Of a stretch of DNA of 64,000 nucleotides, positions 17,254-25,299 are shown one piece after another; position 1 is the stretch's first letter; every line of letters begins with the position of its first letter. The position numbers and the translations under genes were made by a program. This DNA comes from CAYMEV01 sp964389675 [NCBI: uncultured Candidatus Sumerlaeota bacterium] (GTDB lineage: Bacteria; CAYMEV01), in assembly GCA_964389675.1 (NCBI GenBank), contig CAYMEV010000001.1, positions 23,665-87,664 of the forward strand. The letters run 5' to 3'. Below the pieces are notes generated by a model. The model had not been told where the DNA came from, made no database searches, and saw nothing but the letters and a program-made list of their open reading frames with translations.

Positions 17254-18326
17254 TTCTCTCTTATCCGTTTGAATATTTGCCTGTCAGCATCCTTATCCTG
17301 GAATTCAAGACTTATTTTCAGAAAGAGCAGTTCCTTATCAAAGGCTGGTTTCAGCTTAATCAGCTTATAATAATCCTTCTCAGTTGTCAAATAGAATCCG
17401 AAATCAAGCTGTTTTGTCCTGTCCTTTATCTCCTGTAGATCATTTTCAGTATATCTGTGGTGATCCATAAAGGTTATATGCTCAGCTACCTGAATACCGA
17501 ATGATGTGCTTGTGTCAAAGAATGAACCGTTATTCCCTATTGCGGATATCAATACAGCCATGTCTTTGAGTGAAATATCCCTGATACCCCTGCAGTCAGA
17601 TATACCCTCCACCTTATAATCTGCATATATTATCGGCTTATCATATTTTTTTAAAAGTAATTCCAGATCAGGGTTCTTCTCAGAGCCTGATATTATAAAG
17701 CAATGTGCCTTATTCAGCGTCCACAGGGGCTGCCGCAGAGGGCCTGCAGGAAACAGATGCCTGTTTCCAAACCCTCTCCTGCCATCAACTGCAAGACAAC
17801 TGTATGAATTAATATCAATATGCCTGAACGAGTCATCCATTATTATAGCCTCTGCACCATATGATCCGCAGGCAGTTTGTATAAGCTTCTTTCTGTTGCT
17901 CCCTACAAGCATTATGCAATCAGGCAGCCTGTTCTTTATCATGAAGGGTTCATCTCCAATTTCTTCGAGATAAAATCCCTTTTGGCCAGGCTTCAGAATA
18001 ATATCCCCGGATGATTTTCTCCTGTACCCCCTTGATATGACTGCAATCTTTCCAAAGCCATTATTTTTAAAAAGGCTGAAAAGATTAATCACCAGGGGAG
18101 TTTTGCCTGTGCCTCCAAGATTTATATTCCCTATTGATACTACTGGTACCGGAACATCTAATGTCCTGCATATTCTACGCTTTATATAACTCAGATAAAA
18201 GCCGAGTGAGTAAAGGAGTTCAAAAGGCTTTAATACCATTATGAGAAGCTTTTCAAAAAGTTTCTCATATCTGCTTTTGTAGATCAGGTCTTCATAGTTT
18301 CTGTATATCTTTGTCAATATCATCAA
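17238..18326 (-). CDS. lpxK: Tetraacyldisaccharide 4'-kinase LpxK
   Basis: LpxK phosphorylates the 4' position of the lipid A disaccharide at the inner membrane. The 362-residue protein has an N-terminal membrane-associated helix (about 27-48), then SIGNINLGGTGKTP with the Walker A motif at about 71-77, and the family stretches VISRGYRRK, GDEPFMI and MDDSFRH. Length matches E. coli LpxK (328) with a slightly longer tail. Its start overlaps the waaA 3' end by 35 bases, so translation is coupled. With waaA it makes up a lipid A-Kdo block. Confidence 0.92.
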   Translation of the reverse strand: MMILTKIYRNYEDLIYKSRYEKLFEKLLIMVLKPFELLYSLGFYLSYIKRRICRTLDVPVPVVSIGNINLGGTGKTPLVINLFSLFKNNGFGKIAVISRGYRRKSSGDIILKPGQKGFYLEEIGDEPFMIKNRLPDCIMLVGSNRKKLIQTACGSYGAEAIIMDDSFRHIDINSYSCLAVDGRRGFGNRHLFPAGPLRQPLWTLNKAHCFIISGSEKNPDLELLLKKYDKPIIYADYKVEGISDCRGIRDISLKDMAVLISAIGNNGSFFDTSTSFGIQVAEHITFMDHHRYTENDLQEIKDRTKQLDFGFYLTTEKDYYKLIKLKPAFDKELLFLKISLEFQDKDADRQIFKRIREKCQRV

Positions 18327-19563
18327 TTATTAACCTTTGGGTTTTATCAAGAGCTCCCCTGTTTGAGTCAAGAACATTTTTTGCATTCTCTCCAAGCCGG
18401 GACCTGTATTCCTCATCATCTAAAAGCCTTATCATGGCATTATACAGGTCATCAGCATCATCTGCAATGATGACGGCATTCTTATCCCTGAAATCGTTGA
18501 TTATCCTTGAAAAATTATGATAGTATCTTCCTGTAATAATGGCCTTTGACCAGTACGCAGGTTCAAGTATATTATGTCCACCGATCTTCACGAGCGATCC
18601 TCCTACAAAAGCGATATCAGCAAGCGCATAGATATATTTCAGTTCTCCTATGGTATTGATCACAAGGACATCCCAGTCCTGCATCCCTTTCGGGAACGGT
18701 TTTCTTTTTACTGTAATAAAGCCTTTATTTGCAATTCTGCTGTAAACAGAGTCAAATCGGTGAGGGTGGCGGGGAGCGATTATGAGCTTCAGGTTATCAT
18801 ACCGGCCTTTTAACCTGTTAAATGTCTCAGTGAGAATATCCTCCTCCTTTTCAAATGTTGAGCCGGCAACAATAACAATATTGCCATCCCTGATACCGAA
18901 TTCCCTCTGGTATCCTTCAATCCTTCCCCCTTCATCAAAGTCAGACAGGTCATATTTAATATTGCCGGCTTCAAGGATTCTGTCATCATCGACACCTAAA
19001 TCAGAGAACCTTTGTACTTCAGTACCTGACTGCACCAGTATCCTGTCGAAGCTGTTCAATATAGGGCCAAAGAAAAACCTGAGACTTCTGTACTTTGGAA
19101 AAGACCTTTCTGAAAGCCTGGCATTAATTAAATAGAGCTTAATGCCCGCTTGTTTTGCCTGAATAATATACTCAGGCCACAGCTCTGTTTCGACAAATAT
19201 TGATGCTGCAATTTCATGGTTTTTAAGGAAGCTTTTCACAAAGGGATAGTTATCAAGGGGGAATGCGGCAACATTGGCATCATCCTGACCTAAAAGATAT
19301 TTAAATCCTGAATCGGTTATCGTTGTATAAAGTACACTGTACCTGTCTTTGATGGATTTCCCGATCTTATACCCTATCATCGCCTCTCCGAGGCTGACAC
19401 AGTGTATATGGACACATGGCCTGCCACATGATTCATGATATATTCCTATTCTCTGAAGCATATGATATATCTTTCTCTTTTTAATCAGGCTGTATAATAT
19501 GTAGTATGCTGATATAAAAGGCATGAGAAGCATGCCGGCAATATTATATAGCAGTCTAAGCAT
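18292..19563 (-). CDS. waaA: 3-deoxy-D-manno-octulosonic acid transferase (WaaA/KdtA)
   Basis: This GT30 glycosyltransferase adds Kdo from CMP-Kdo to lipid A at the inner face of the cytoplasmic membrane. The N-terminal membrane anchor is at about 2-26. Family features are HCVSLGEA (the catalytic Glu region), LYTTITDSGF, PLDNYPFV, FVETELWPEYI, VVAGSTFEKEE, IIAPRHPHR and the C-terminal GGSLVKIGGHNILEPAYW. Length 423 is normal. A strong GAGGAGG lies inside the end of the upstream small membrane gene, 15 bases before its ATG region. How many Kdo units it adds cannot be read from sequence. Confidence 0.93.
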   Translation of the reverse strand: MLRLLYNIAGMLLMPFISAYYILYSLIKKRKIYHMLQRIGIYHESCGRPCVHIHCVSLGEAMIGYKIGKSIKDRYSVLYTTITDSGFKYLLGQDDANVAAFPLDNYPFVKSFLKNHEIAASIFVETELWPEYIIQAKQAGIKLYLINARLSERSFPKYRSLRFFFGPILNSFDRILVQSGTEVQRFSDLGVDDDRILEAGNIKYDLSDFDEGGRIEGYQREFGIRDGNIVIVAGSTFEKEEDILTETFNRLKGRYDNLKLIIAPRHPHRFDSVYSRIANKGFITVKRKPFPKGMQDWDVLVINTIGELKYIYALADIAFVGGSLVKIGGHNILEPAYWSKAIITGRYYHNFSRIINDFRDKNAVIIADDADDLYNAMIRLLDDEEYRSRLGENAKNVLDSNRGALDKTQRLIIDDIDKDIQKL

Positions 19564-19578
19564 TTATGTCTCTTTGTA

Positions 19579-19734
19579 CTATTCCTCCTCTTCATTGTCG
19601 ATATATCGTCCGGGCTTATACTTATCATCCTTCTTCCTTGTTTTTGAAATTACATAGTACTTGATAAAAAGTACGAAAAACAGGAAAGAGGATAGAATTA
19701 TTCCCAAAGCAATATATATTAAAGTATCCAGCAT
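19579..19734 (-). CDS. Small single-pass membrane protein (51 aa) at head of LPS operon
   Basis: A 51-residue reading frame just upstream of waaA. It starts MLDTLIYIALGI, has one hydrophobic segment (about residues 4-27) followed by a Lys/Arg-rich cytoplasmic-type stretch (KTRKKDDK) and an acidic end of five glutamates/aspartate-like residues. It resembles short membrane proteins such as oxaloacetate-decarboxylase-gamma-like or CcoQ-like peptides only in layout; no family is claimed. Its last codons contain the ribosome-binding site of waaA, so the two are coupled. Its own ribosome-binding site is weak. A TTGCAA/TATTAT promoter lies about 60 bases upstream. Confidence 0.55.
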   Translation of the reverse strand: MLDTLIYIALGIILSSFLFFVLFIKYYVISKTRKKDDKYKPGRYIDNEEEE

Positions 19735-19792
19735 CAGATTGCTAAAACAGGTTTATAACCTCTTTTCTAATAAGTCCTTGATCCAGATAGGA

Positions 19793-19820
19793 ATAATATA
19801 TTAATTTTCATATTTTGCAA
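19793..19820 (-). promoter_or_regulatory. Predicted promoter for the waaA-lpxK operon
   Basis: On the minus strand: TTGCAA (19820-19815), 16-base spacer, TATTAT (19798-19793). The start would be near 19786, about 52 bases before the small membrane gene. Confidence 0.45.
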
Positions 19821-19830
19821 ATATATTAAG

Positions 19831-19905
19831 ATATCAGCTTCAGCTGATATTTATAAGCACAGACAGAAATTCGGAGCCCTGATTAAAGGGGTCTCAAGAG
19901 CTGTG
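19831..19905. repeat. Cluster of hairpins in the waaA-upstream gap
   Basis: ATATCAGC (19831-19838) pairs with GCTGATAT (19843-19850) around a four-base loop. Next to it, CACAG (19858-19862) pairs with CTGTG (19901-19905) and encloses a second stem, GAG-CCCT (19874-19880) with AGGG-CTC (19887-19895, two-base bulge). Read on the minus strand this follows the gene ending at 19957, so it may be its terminator region. Confidence 0.45.
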
Positions 19906-19956
19906 TTTAGCAGACCGGACTTAATGATAAATCAAGATGAGCAGATCTATTATGCT

Positions 19957-20400
19957 TTATTCAATCCTTGTAAGCATCATTGAATATTCTGAAGTTTTTT
20001 CAACGGGGAATTCAGCTGGATAATTACTGTCCGGAGAGGTATATATCTCCAGTTCATTTTCTGATAAAACCCGGATAATACCAAAACGCGTCGTCCACTC
20101 AGATCCCGGGTCATTACACCCCTTAAGGCAGATATCTATCCTTGCCGGCTCTGTATCAGCTTTCAATATATACTCACCCTCAGTCTTTACGCCTGTCCCG
20201 TCCTTATGCTTCTCATCCATCTGATATCTGTTGTTCTCATAAAATACGATAAAACCGCTTTCCAGCCTGTCATTGGCTGCTATTTCCCATTTTCCGGCAA
20301 CAGCATCTTTCAGTACCGGCTTCTCCCCTGCAACAATAGAACCCGATATAACAGCCAAAATAAAAATTGCAGCAGCTAATTTTGCGATTATTTCTTTCAT
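19957..20400 (-). CDS. Small secreted protein of unknown function
   Basis: A 147-residue protein with a clear signal peptide (about 1-24, ending SIVAG). The mature part is predicted beta-rich with a GKWEIAAND opening and repeated short strands (FIVFYENNRYQM, TEGEYILK, RFGIIRVLSENELEIYTS), a pattern like lipocalin-type small periplasmic proteins, but this is only a resemblance. One cysteine pair (CLKGC) could form a disulfide. It stands alone between the LPS operon and the divergent buk operon. The 278-base gap upstream is AT-rich. Confidence 0.65.
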   Translation of the reverse strand: MKEIIAKLAAAIFILAVISGSIVAGEKPVLKDAVAGKWEIAANDRLESGFIVFYENNRYQMDEKHKDGTGVKTEGEYILKADTEPARIDICLKGCNDPGSEWTTRFGIIRVLSENELEIYTSPDSNYPAEFPVEKTSEYSMMLTRIE

Positions 20401-20590
20401 GTGTCATTACTCCTTTCAAATAGAAAATGATATTTTCTTCCAGTTGTCATCTATTTATATATATACTTGAATCCCTGATTTTTCAAAGTCAAATCATCCT
20501 GTTTCCAAACTATTTTAATCCTCTTATGTCTAATTTTAATACTATAATTGCATAATCTCTCCTTTTTTAAATCAATAGCGGTCTTTTTTT

Positions 20591-20619
20591 TTGACATTCC
20601 TGCTTATAAATTTAATAAT
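20591..20619 (+). promoter_or_regulatory. Predicted promoter for the buk-vor operon
   Basis: TTGACA at 20591-20596, 17-base spacer, AATAAT at 20614-20619. It lies about 60 bases before the buk ATG and just after a run of T residues. Confidence 0.5.
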
Positions 20620-20678
20620 GAAAACAAAGGAATTATTCCTTCTTTTCTTCTTAAAATTTCTTATATACGGGGGTGCAT

Positions 20679-21767
20679 ATGGAAGATATAAAGATTCTCG
20701 CAATAAATCCTGGATCTACTTCTACAAAAATAGCTGTCTTTGAATACAAGGACAGAAAACACAATCTAATTCTTAAAAAGAATATTGATCATCCGAGCGA
20801 AGAGATACAAAAATACCACAAGATCATAGACCAGTACCATTTTCGTGCAGAACTCATAAAGTCAGCCCTGAAGGAAAATGGTATAGATATAAACAGCCTT
20901 TCCTGTGTTGTCGGCCGGGGGGGATTGTTTAAACCGGTAAGAAGCGGTACATATCTTGTTAATCAGAAAATGATGGATGATATCAAAAGCCCTGATACAC
21001 TTGAGCATGCATCCAACCTCGGATGCCTTATGGCCTATGATATTGCTGGCAGTATCGGAAAAAAGGCATTCATAGTCGACCCTGTCGTTGTTGATGAACT
21101 TGAGGACATAGCACGCTATTCAGGCCTTAAGAATTATCCTCGCACAAGTATATTCCATGCGCTGAACCAGAAGGCAATTGCACTGAAATGTGCCGAAGAT
21201 CATGGCAAAGACTACAGGGAACTCAATATGATAGTTGTACATCTTGGCGGTGGTATCACAATCGGGGCACATAAAAAGGGGCTTGTGGTTGACGTCAACA
21301 ATGGCCTGACAGGAGAAGGGCCATTCTCCCCTGAAAGGGCAGGCGGCATAGCAGTATTTGATATAATTGAACTCTGTTTTTCAGAAGGCATGACAAAACA
21401 GAAGGCAAAAAAGGCTGTCGTTGGCAAGGGAGGAATAGTCAACTACCTGGGTACCAATGATATGAGAGAGGTTGAAAACAGGGTTAAAAACGGGGACAGA
21501 TATGCTGAGGCTGTCTTTGATGCAATGTGCTATCAGGTGACAAAAGAGATCGGGGCTATGACAGCAGCCGTTTTTGCAGGAAAAGTCGACTTTATTGTTC
21601 TTACAGGCGGAATAGCATACGACAGGAGGCTTGTCTCATTCATAGAAGAAAGGACAAAATTCATTGCACCTCTTAAGGCCTATCCAGGGGAAGATGAGAT
21701 GATGGCCCTTTATCTGGGAGGGTTGAGAGTAATAAAAGGGATTGATAAAGAGCTTTCATATGAATAG
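20679..21767 (+). CDS. buk: Butyrate kinase / branched-chain fatty acid kinase
   Basis: An ASKHA-fold acyl kinase of 362 residues that makes ATP and a short-chain fatty acid from the acyl phosphate. It has the N-terminal phosphate loop AINPGSTSTKIAVF, VVGRGG, the central VVHLGGGITIGAHKKG and the C-terminal VLTGGIAYD. Buk rather than acetate kinase is indicated by SRRG-less GLFKPVRSGTY and by length. ATG 20679 is chosen because GGGGG lies five bases before it; a GTG at 20673 would sit in that site. It heads an operon with the Vor ferredoxin oxidoreductase, so its likely substrates are isobutyryl-, isovaleryl- or 2-methylbutyryl-phosphate (inference). The matching phosphotransacylase is not in the window. 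Confidence 0.9.
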   Translation: MEDIKILAINPGSTSTKIAVFEYKDRKHNLILKKNIDHPSEEIQKYHKIIDQYHFRAELIKSALKENGIDINSLSCVVGRGGLFKPVRSGTYLVNQKMMDDIKSPDTLEHASNLGCLMAYDIAGSIGKKAFIVDPVVVDELEDIARYSGLKNYPRTSIFHALNQKAIALKCAEDHGKDYRELNMIVVHLGGGITIGAHKKGLVVDVNNGLTGEGPFSPERAGGIAVFDIIELCFSEGMTKQKAKKAVVGKGGIVNYLGTNDMREVENRVKNGDRYAEAVFDAMCYQVTKEIGAMTAAVFAGKVDFIVLTGGIAYDRRLVSFIEERTKFIAPLKAYPGEDEMMALYLGGLRVIKGIDKELSYE

Positions 21768-22506
21768 ATCAGGGTATTATACAGCCAGGGAAGGGCTATG
21801 GGCTTTTTTAGGAAACTACGGGAGCGGTAAAACTGAGATTGCAGTAAACTATGCAATTTCAGGCGCTTTTAACGGGACAGCCCCGGTTTCAATAATAGAC
21901 CTGGATATAATCAATCCATATTTCAGGTCCAGAGAAGTGGAGGATATACTCCAAAAATACGATATCAATGTAATAAGCCCCAAAGGAGAACTAAAATATG
22001 CTGACCTCCCCATAATTCTTCCCAATGTCAAGAGTTCCATAAAGGATTTCAAAGGACTGCTTGTCCTGGACATTGGCGGTGAAGATACAGGGGCAAATAT
22101 AATCAGGCCCTTTAAGCATTTTCTTGAAAAGGATAATTCAAACATATGCATGGTCATAAACATGAAAAGGCCATTTACAAGCGATGAGAAAAGCATTCTG
22201 GAAACAAAAAGGAGAATAGAGGAAAAAAGCGAGCTGAGAATAGACTTTTTTATTAATAACACAAACCTGATAGAACAGACGGATGCTGAAATCATTACTA
22301 AAAGCCATAAGACAATAAAGAAAGCGGCAGAAGCTGCTAAGACACAGTTCCTGTTTACTGCAGTAATGAAGGAACATGTCTCTGCAATTAATTCATCAAT
22401 AGAGCCGAATGAGCTTTTTGTTCTTGAAAGATTCATGCTTCCGCCCTGGTATTCAGATATTCAGAGATTCAAACCTCTGAAGGACCGGAGATCATTTATA
22501 ATATAA
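21760..22506 (+). CDS. P-loop NTPase of unknown function in buk-vor operon
   Basis: A 248-residue P-loop protein. Walker A is FLGNYGSGKTEIA near the N-terminus, followed by VSIIDLDIINPYFRSRE, like the Switch I region of MinD/Mrp-type deviant ATPases, and LLVLDIGGEDTGA as Walker B. A further conserved-looking VINMKRPFTS and the acidic end SIEPNELFVLERFMLPPW follow. The start at 21760 overlaps the buk stop by eight bases. Its place between buk and the ferredoxin subunit suggests a role tied to the oxidoreductase, such as cofactor or cluster loading, but no function is established. It is not a subunit of any described Vor enzyme that I know. Confidence 0.75.
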   Translation: MNRSGYYTAREGLWAFLGNYGSGKTEIAVNYAISGAFNGTAPVSIIDLDIINPYFRSREVEDILQKYDINVISPKGELKYADLPIILPNVKSSIKDFKGLLVLDIGGEDTGANIIRPFKHFLEKDNSNICMVINMKRPFTSDEKSILETKRRIEEKSELRIDFFINNTNLIEQTDAEIITKSHKTIKKAAEAAKTQFLFTAVMKEHVSAINSSIEPNELFVLERFMLPPWYSDIQRFKPLKDRRSFII

Positions 22507-22526
22507 TATAAAAGGAGGATTTTTTA

Positions 22527-22796
22527 ATGCCAACAGTTAGGATAAAAAAGGACACCTGCAAGGGCTGCGAGCTTTGCGTCAACTTCTGTCCTAAGAAAGT
22601 ACTCATGATGTCGGATGAATATACCGCGCTTAAGAATCAGAACCCGCCCGACGATACCCTTGATGATCTTAATCTAAACGGGGAGATAAATTCCAAGGGA
22701 TACAAATATGCTGTACTGGTAAAAGAAAGCGGCTGTATAGGCTGTGCCACATGTTCCAGGGTATGCCCTGAAGTGGCGATCACTGTATACAAATAA
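22527..22796 (+). CDS. 2-oxoacid:ferredoxin oxidoreductase delta subunit (4Fe-4S ferredoxin, Vor type)
   Basis: An 89-residue ferredoxin-like subunit with two 4Fe-4S motifs, CKGCELCVNFCP at the N-terminal half and CIGCATCSRVCP at the C-terminal half, separated by about 45 residues including a Pro/Asp-rich loop. It passes electrons from the TPP site of the complex to free ferredoxin. AAAGGAGG precedes the ATG at a good distance. It is followed 22 bases later by the alpha subunit gene, the usual order in vor and kor operons. Confidence 0.9.
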   Translation: MPTVRIKKDTCKGCELCVNFCPKKVLMMSDEYTALKNQNPPDDTLDDLNLNGEINSKGYKYAVLVKESGCIGCATCSRVCPEVAITVYK

Positions 22797-22818
22797 TTAA
22801 TATTAAGGAGAATTACAT

Positions 22819-23877
22819 ATGCAAAAGGTATTAATGAAAGGCTGCGAAGCCATAGGCGAAGCCGCGATAAAATCCGGCTGCAAATACTTTTTTGGATATC
22901 CGATTACACCGCAGAATGAAATCCCTGAGTACATGTCAAGAAGGCTTCCTCAGGTGGGTGGTGTATATCTGCAGTCAGAAAGTGAAGTTGCAGCAATAAA
23001 TATGATTTTTGGCGGAGCTGGCGCAGGAATAAGGGTTATGACCTCTTCTTCTTCACCAGGTGTTTCTCTGTATTCGGAAGGTTTGTCATATATTGCTGGT
23101 GCAGCCCTGCCATGCCTTATAATTAATGTTATGAGGGGAGGCCCGGGGCTTGGAGGTATCCAGCCTTCACAATCGGATTATTTCCAGGCTACAAAGGGAG
23201 GCGGCCATGGGGACTACAGGCTTATAGTCCTTGCTCCTTCAACTGTCCAGGAAGCTGTTGACCTTGTATCAAAAGCATTTGACCTTGCCGATAAATACAG
23301 GAATCCCGCAATGATACTTGCTGACGGGATTATAGGCCAGATGATGGAACCAGTTGTATTTCCCGAAACAAGCCAGAAAGAATATGATAAAAGCTGGGCA
23401 ACCACCGGAAGAAAGGGTGGAAGGCCGCAGAACATAGTGAAATCACTCCTGCTGGATCCTGAACAGCTTGAGAAATGGAACTGGGATTTAAAGAAAAAAT
23501 ACGATACTATCAGGGAAAATGAGCAGATTGCAGAGGAATATATGCTGGATGATGCAGAGTATCTTATTGCAGCATACGGAACAACTGCAAGGATATGCAG
23601 GACCTCAATACAGTCCCTGAGGAATGAAGGATACAAGGTCGGAATGCTAAGGCCCATATCACTGTTCCCGTTCCCTGAAAGGACTTTTGAAAAATACATA
23701 AACAGAGTGAAATTTATCTTTGATATAGAAATGTCCACAGGACAGATGATTGAGGATGTAAAGCTTGCAACACAGTGCAAGCTTCCTGTTCACTTTTACG
23801 GCAGGACAGGCGGTATGGTACCTTCACCGGAGGAAATTGCAGAAAAATTCAAGGAATTAGTTAAACAAGGAGATTAG
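22819..23877 (+). CDS. vorB: 3-methyl-2-oxobutanoate:ferredoxin oxidoreductase alpha subunit (VorB)
   Basis: A 352-residue subunit of the complex that oxidises 2-oxoisovalerate and related keto acids to acyl-CoA with reduction of ferredoxin. The N-terminal pyrimidine-binding fold starts MKGCEAIGEAAIKSGCKYFFGYPITPQNEIPEYM and has the ESEVAAINM region; SSPGVSLYSEGLSYI and GGPGLGGIQPSQSDYFQATKGGGHGDYR are typical of VorB. The C-terminal domain II starts near 255 (YLIAAYGTTARI). The enzyme is oxygen-sensitive and cytosolic. Distinguishing Vor from 2-oxoglutarate (Kor) activity rests on overall pattern and on buk in the same operon. Confidence 0.88.
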   Translation: MQKVLMKGCEAIGEAAIKSGCKYFFGYPITPQNEIPEYMSRRLPQVGGVYLQSESEVAAINMIFGGAGAGIRVMTSSSSPGVSLYSEGLSYIAGAALPCLIINVMRGGPGLGGIQPSQSDYFQATKGGGHGDYRLIVLAPSTVQEAVDLVSKAFDLADKYRNPAMILADGIIGQMMEPVVFPETSQKEYDKSWATTGRKGGRPQNIVKSLLLDPEQLEKWNWDLKKKYDTIRENEQIAEEYMLDDAEYLIAAYGTTARICRTSIQSLRNEGYKVGMLRPISLFPFPERTFEKYINRVKFIFDIEMSTGQMIEDVKLATQCKLPVHFYGRTGGMVPSPEEIAEKFKELVKQGD

Positions 23878-23879
23878 CA

Positions 23880-24644
23880 ATGGAAAATATAGAAAATATG
23901 AAAATTGTATTCCAAAAGACAGAATCCTTATATGAAAGGCCTACACACTACTGCCCGGGTTGCACTCATGGAATAGCCCACAGGCTTGTTGCCGAGGCAA
24001 TAGATGAGCTTGGCGTGGCGGACAGGGCAGTTGGGGTTGCACCTGTAGGATGCAGTGTTCTTATGTATAATTATCTTAATGTTGATTTTCAGGAAGCCGC
24101 CCATGGAAGGGCCCCTGCCCTGGCGACGGGGATCAAGAGGGTAAGGCCTGACACTATTGTATTCACATATCAGGGTGACGGCGACCTTGCATCCATCGGT
24201 ACTGCAGAGATTATCCACGCTGCAAACAGGGGTGAAAAGATTACAGTTATATTCATAAATAATGCTATCTACGGCATGACTGGCGGGCAGATGGCACCCA
24301 CCACGCTTGTCGGGCAAAAAACATCCACATCGCCCTATGGAAGGGACCCGGAGCTGATAGGTTACCCCATAAGGATGGCAGAGCTTCTTGCAACACTCAA
24401 GGCTCCGTCATATATCGTACGTGAATCACTGCACAAGCCTGCAAATATAATCAAGGCAAAAAAGGCTGTAAAGAAGGCTTTTGAAAACCAGGTCAAGGGT
24501 AAGCCATTCTCTTTTGTTGAACTGTTATCCACATGCCCCACAAACTGGGGGATGACTCCAATCCAGGCGCTTGACTGGCTGGAACAAAACATGATACCCT
24601 ATTACCCTCTTGGCGAATTTAAAAATATAGATGGAGGAAATTAG
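23880..24644 (+). CDS. vorA: 2-oxoacid:ferredoxin oxidoreductase beta subunit (VorA type, TPP-binding)
   Basis: A 254-residue TPP-binding subunit. It shows HYCPGCTHGIAHRL (CPGC motif), VAPVGCSV, AHGRAPALATGIKR and the TPP-diphosphate signature GDGDLASIGTAEIIHAANRG-NN (GDG to NN spacing normal), then NAIYGMTGGQMAPTT. It starts two bases after the alpha subunit stop, so translation is coupled. Together with the alpha subunit it forms the catalytic core; electrons leave through the ferredoxin subunit at 22527. Confidence 0.9.
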   Translation: MENIENMKIVFQKTESLYERPTHYCPGCTHGIAHRLVAEAIDELGVADRAVGVAPVGCSVLMYNYLNVDFQEAAHGRAPALATGIKRVRPDTIVFTYQGDGDLASIGTAEIIHAANRGEKITVIFINNAIYGMTGGQMAPTTLVGQKTSTSPYGRDPELIGYPIRMAELLATLKAPSYIVRESLHKPANIIKAKKAVKKAFENQVKGKPFSFVELLSTCPTNWGMTPIQALDWLEQNMIPYYPLGEFKNIDGGN

Positions 24645-24646
24645 AT

Positions 24647-25183
24647 ATGTACTCTGATGTAATAATGGCAGGATTCGGCGGACAGGGAGTTATGCTCATA
24701 GGCAAGATACTGGCCTACTGCGGTATGATTGAAGACAAACATGTAGTATGGATACCTTCATATGGGCCTGAAATGCGCGGAGGCACTGCAAACTGCACAG
24801 TTGTGGTCTCTGATGAACCCATTGCTTCGCCAATAATAGCAAACCCTCATGCAATCGTTGTCCTCAATAAACCTTCCCTCGATAAATTTGAACCGAAAGT
24901 CAAAAAAAACGGACTGATAATAATAAACGAGACGCTTATTGACAGAAAGACAAACAGAGATGATGTGAAATGCCTGTACACCCCAGGCAATAGAATAGCC
25001 ATGGAACTTGGCAATGCCAAGGCTACAAACATGGTCATGTTCGGCACTTATATCGGCGCTACAAAGATAATCAGGAAAGAGAGCGCCATAAAAGGAATTG
25101 AGGATACCCTGAAATCAAAGCCCAAATTGGTTCCGCTTAATATACAGGCCTTCGAAAAAGGATATGAAATAGGCTTGCAATAG
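24647..25183 (+). CDS. 2-oxoacid:ferredoxin oxidoreductase gamma subunit (VorC/PorG type)
   Basis: A 178-residue gamma subunit (domain III of pyruvate:ferredoxin oxidoreductase), which closes the CoA site of the complex. Family features: GFGGQGVMLIGKIL at the N-terminus, PSYGPEMRGGTANCTVVVSDEPIASP and the central ANPHAIVVLNKPSLDKF. It starts two bases after the beta subunit gene and is the last gene of the operon. A strong 12-base-pair hairpin follows the stop. Confidence 0.9.
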   Translation: MYSDVIMAGFGGQGVMLIGKILAYCGMIEDKHVVWIPSYGPEMRGGTANCTVVVSDEPIASPIIANPHAIVVLNKPSLDKFEPKVKKNGLIIINETLIDRKTNRDDVKCLYTPGNRIAMELGNAKATNMVMFGTYIGATKIIRKESAIKGIEDTLKSKPKLVPLNIQAFEKGYEIGLQ

Positions 25184-25190
25184 CTGCTTC

Positions 25191-25219
25191 TGCCCCTGAA
25201 GAAAAAATCTTCAGGGGCA
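25191..25219 (+). terminator. Strong hairpin ending the buk-vor operon
   Basis: TGCCCCTGAAGA (25191-25202) is perfectly complementary to TCTTCAGGGGCA (25208-25219) with a five-A loop. No clear T-run follows, so it may act as a 3' stabiliser or an imperfect terminator. Confidence 0.5.
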
Positions 25220-25299
25220 TAGTATCATTATATTTACAGCTATCAGATATAATATATAATATATTATCAGCACGGTTTTTATAGCAGGAGGAACTGGTT

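Noticed and set aside
25191-25219. Regarding the hairpin after the vor operon as an attenuator or riboswitch for the giant HD/NadD gene
   Set aside because: It is a simple 12-bp stem with an A loop close to the operon stop, 81 bases before the next ATG, with no alternative pairing visible.
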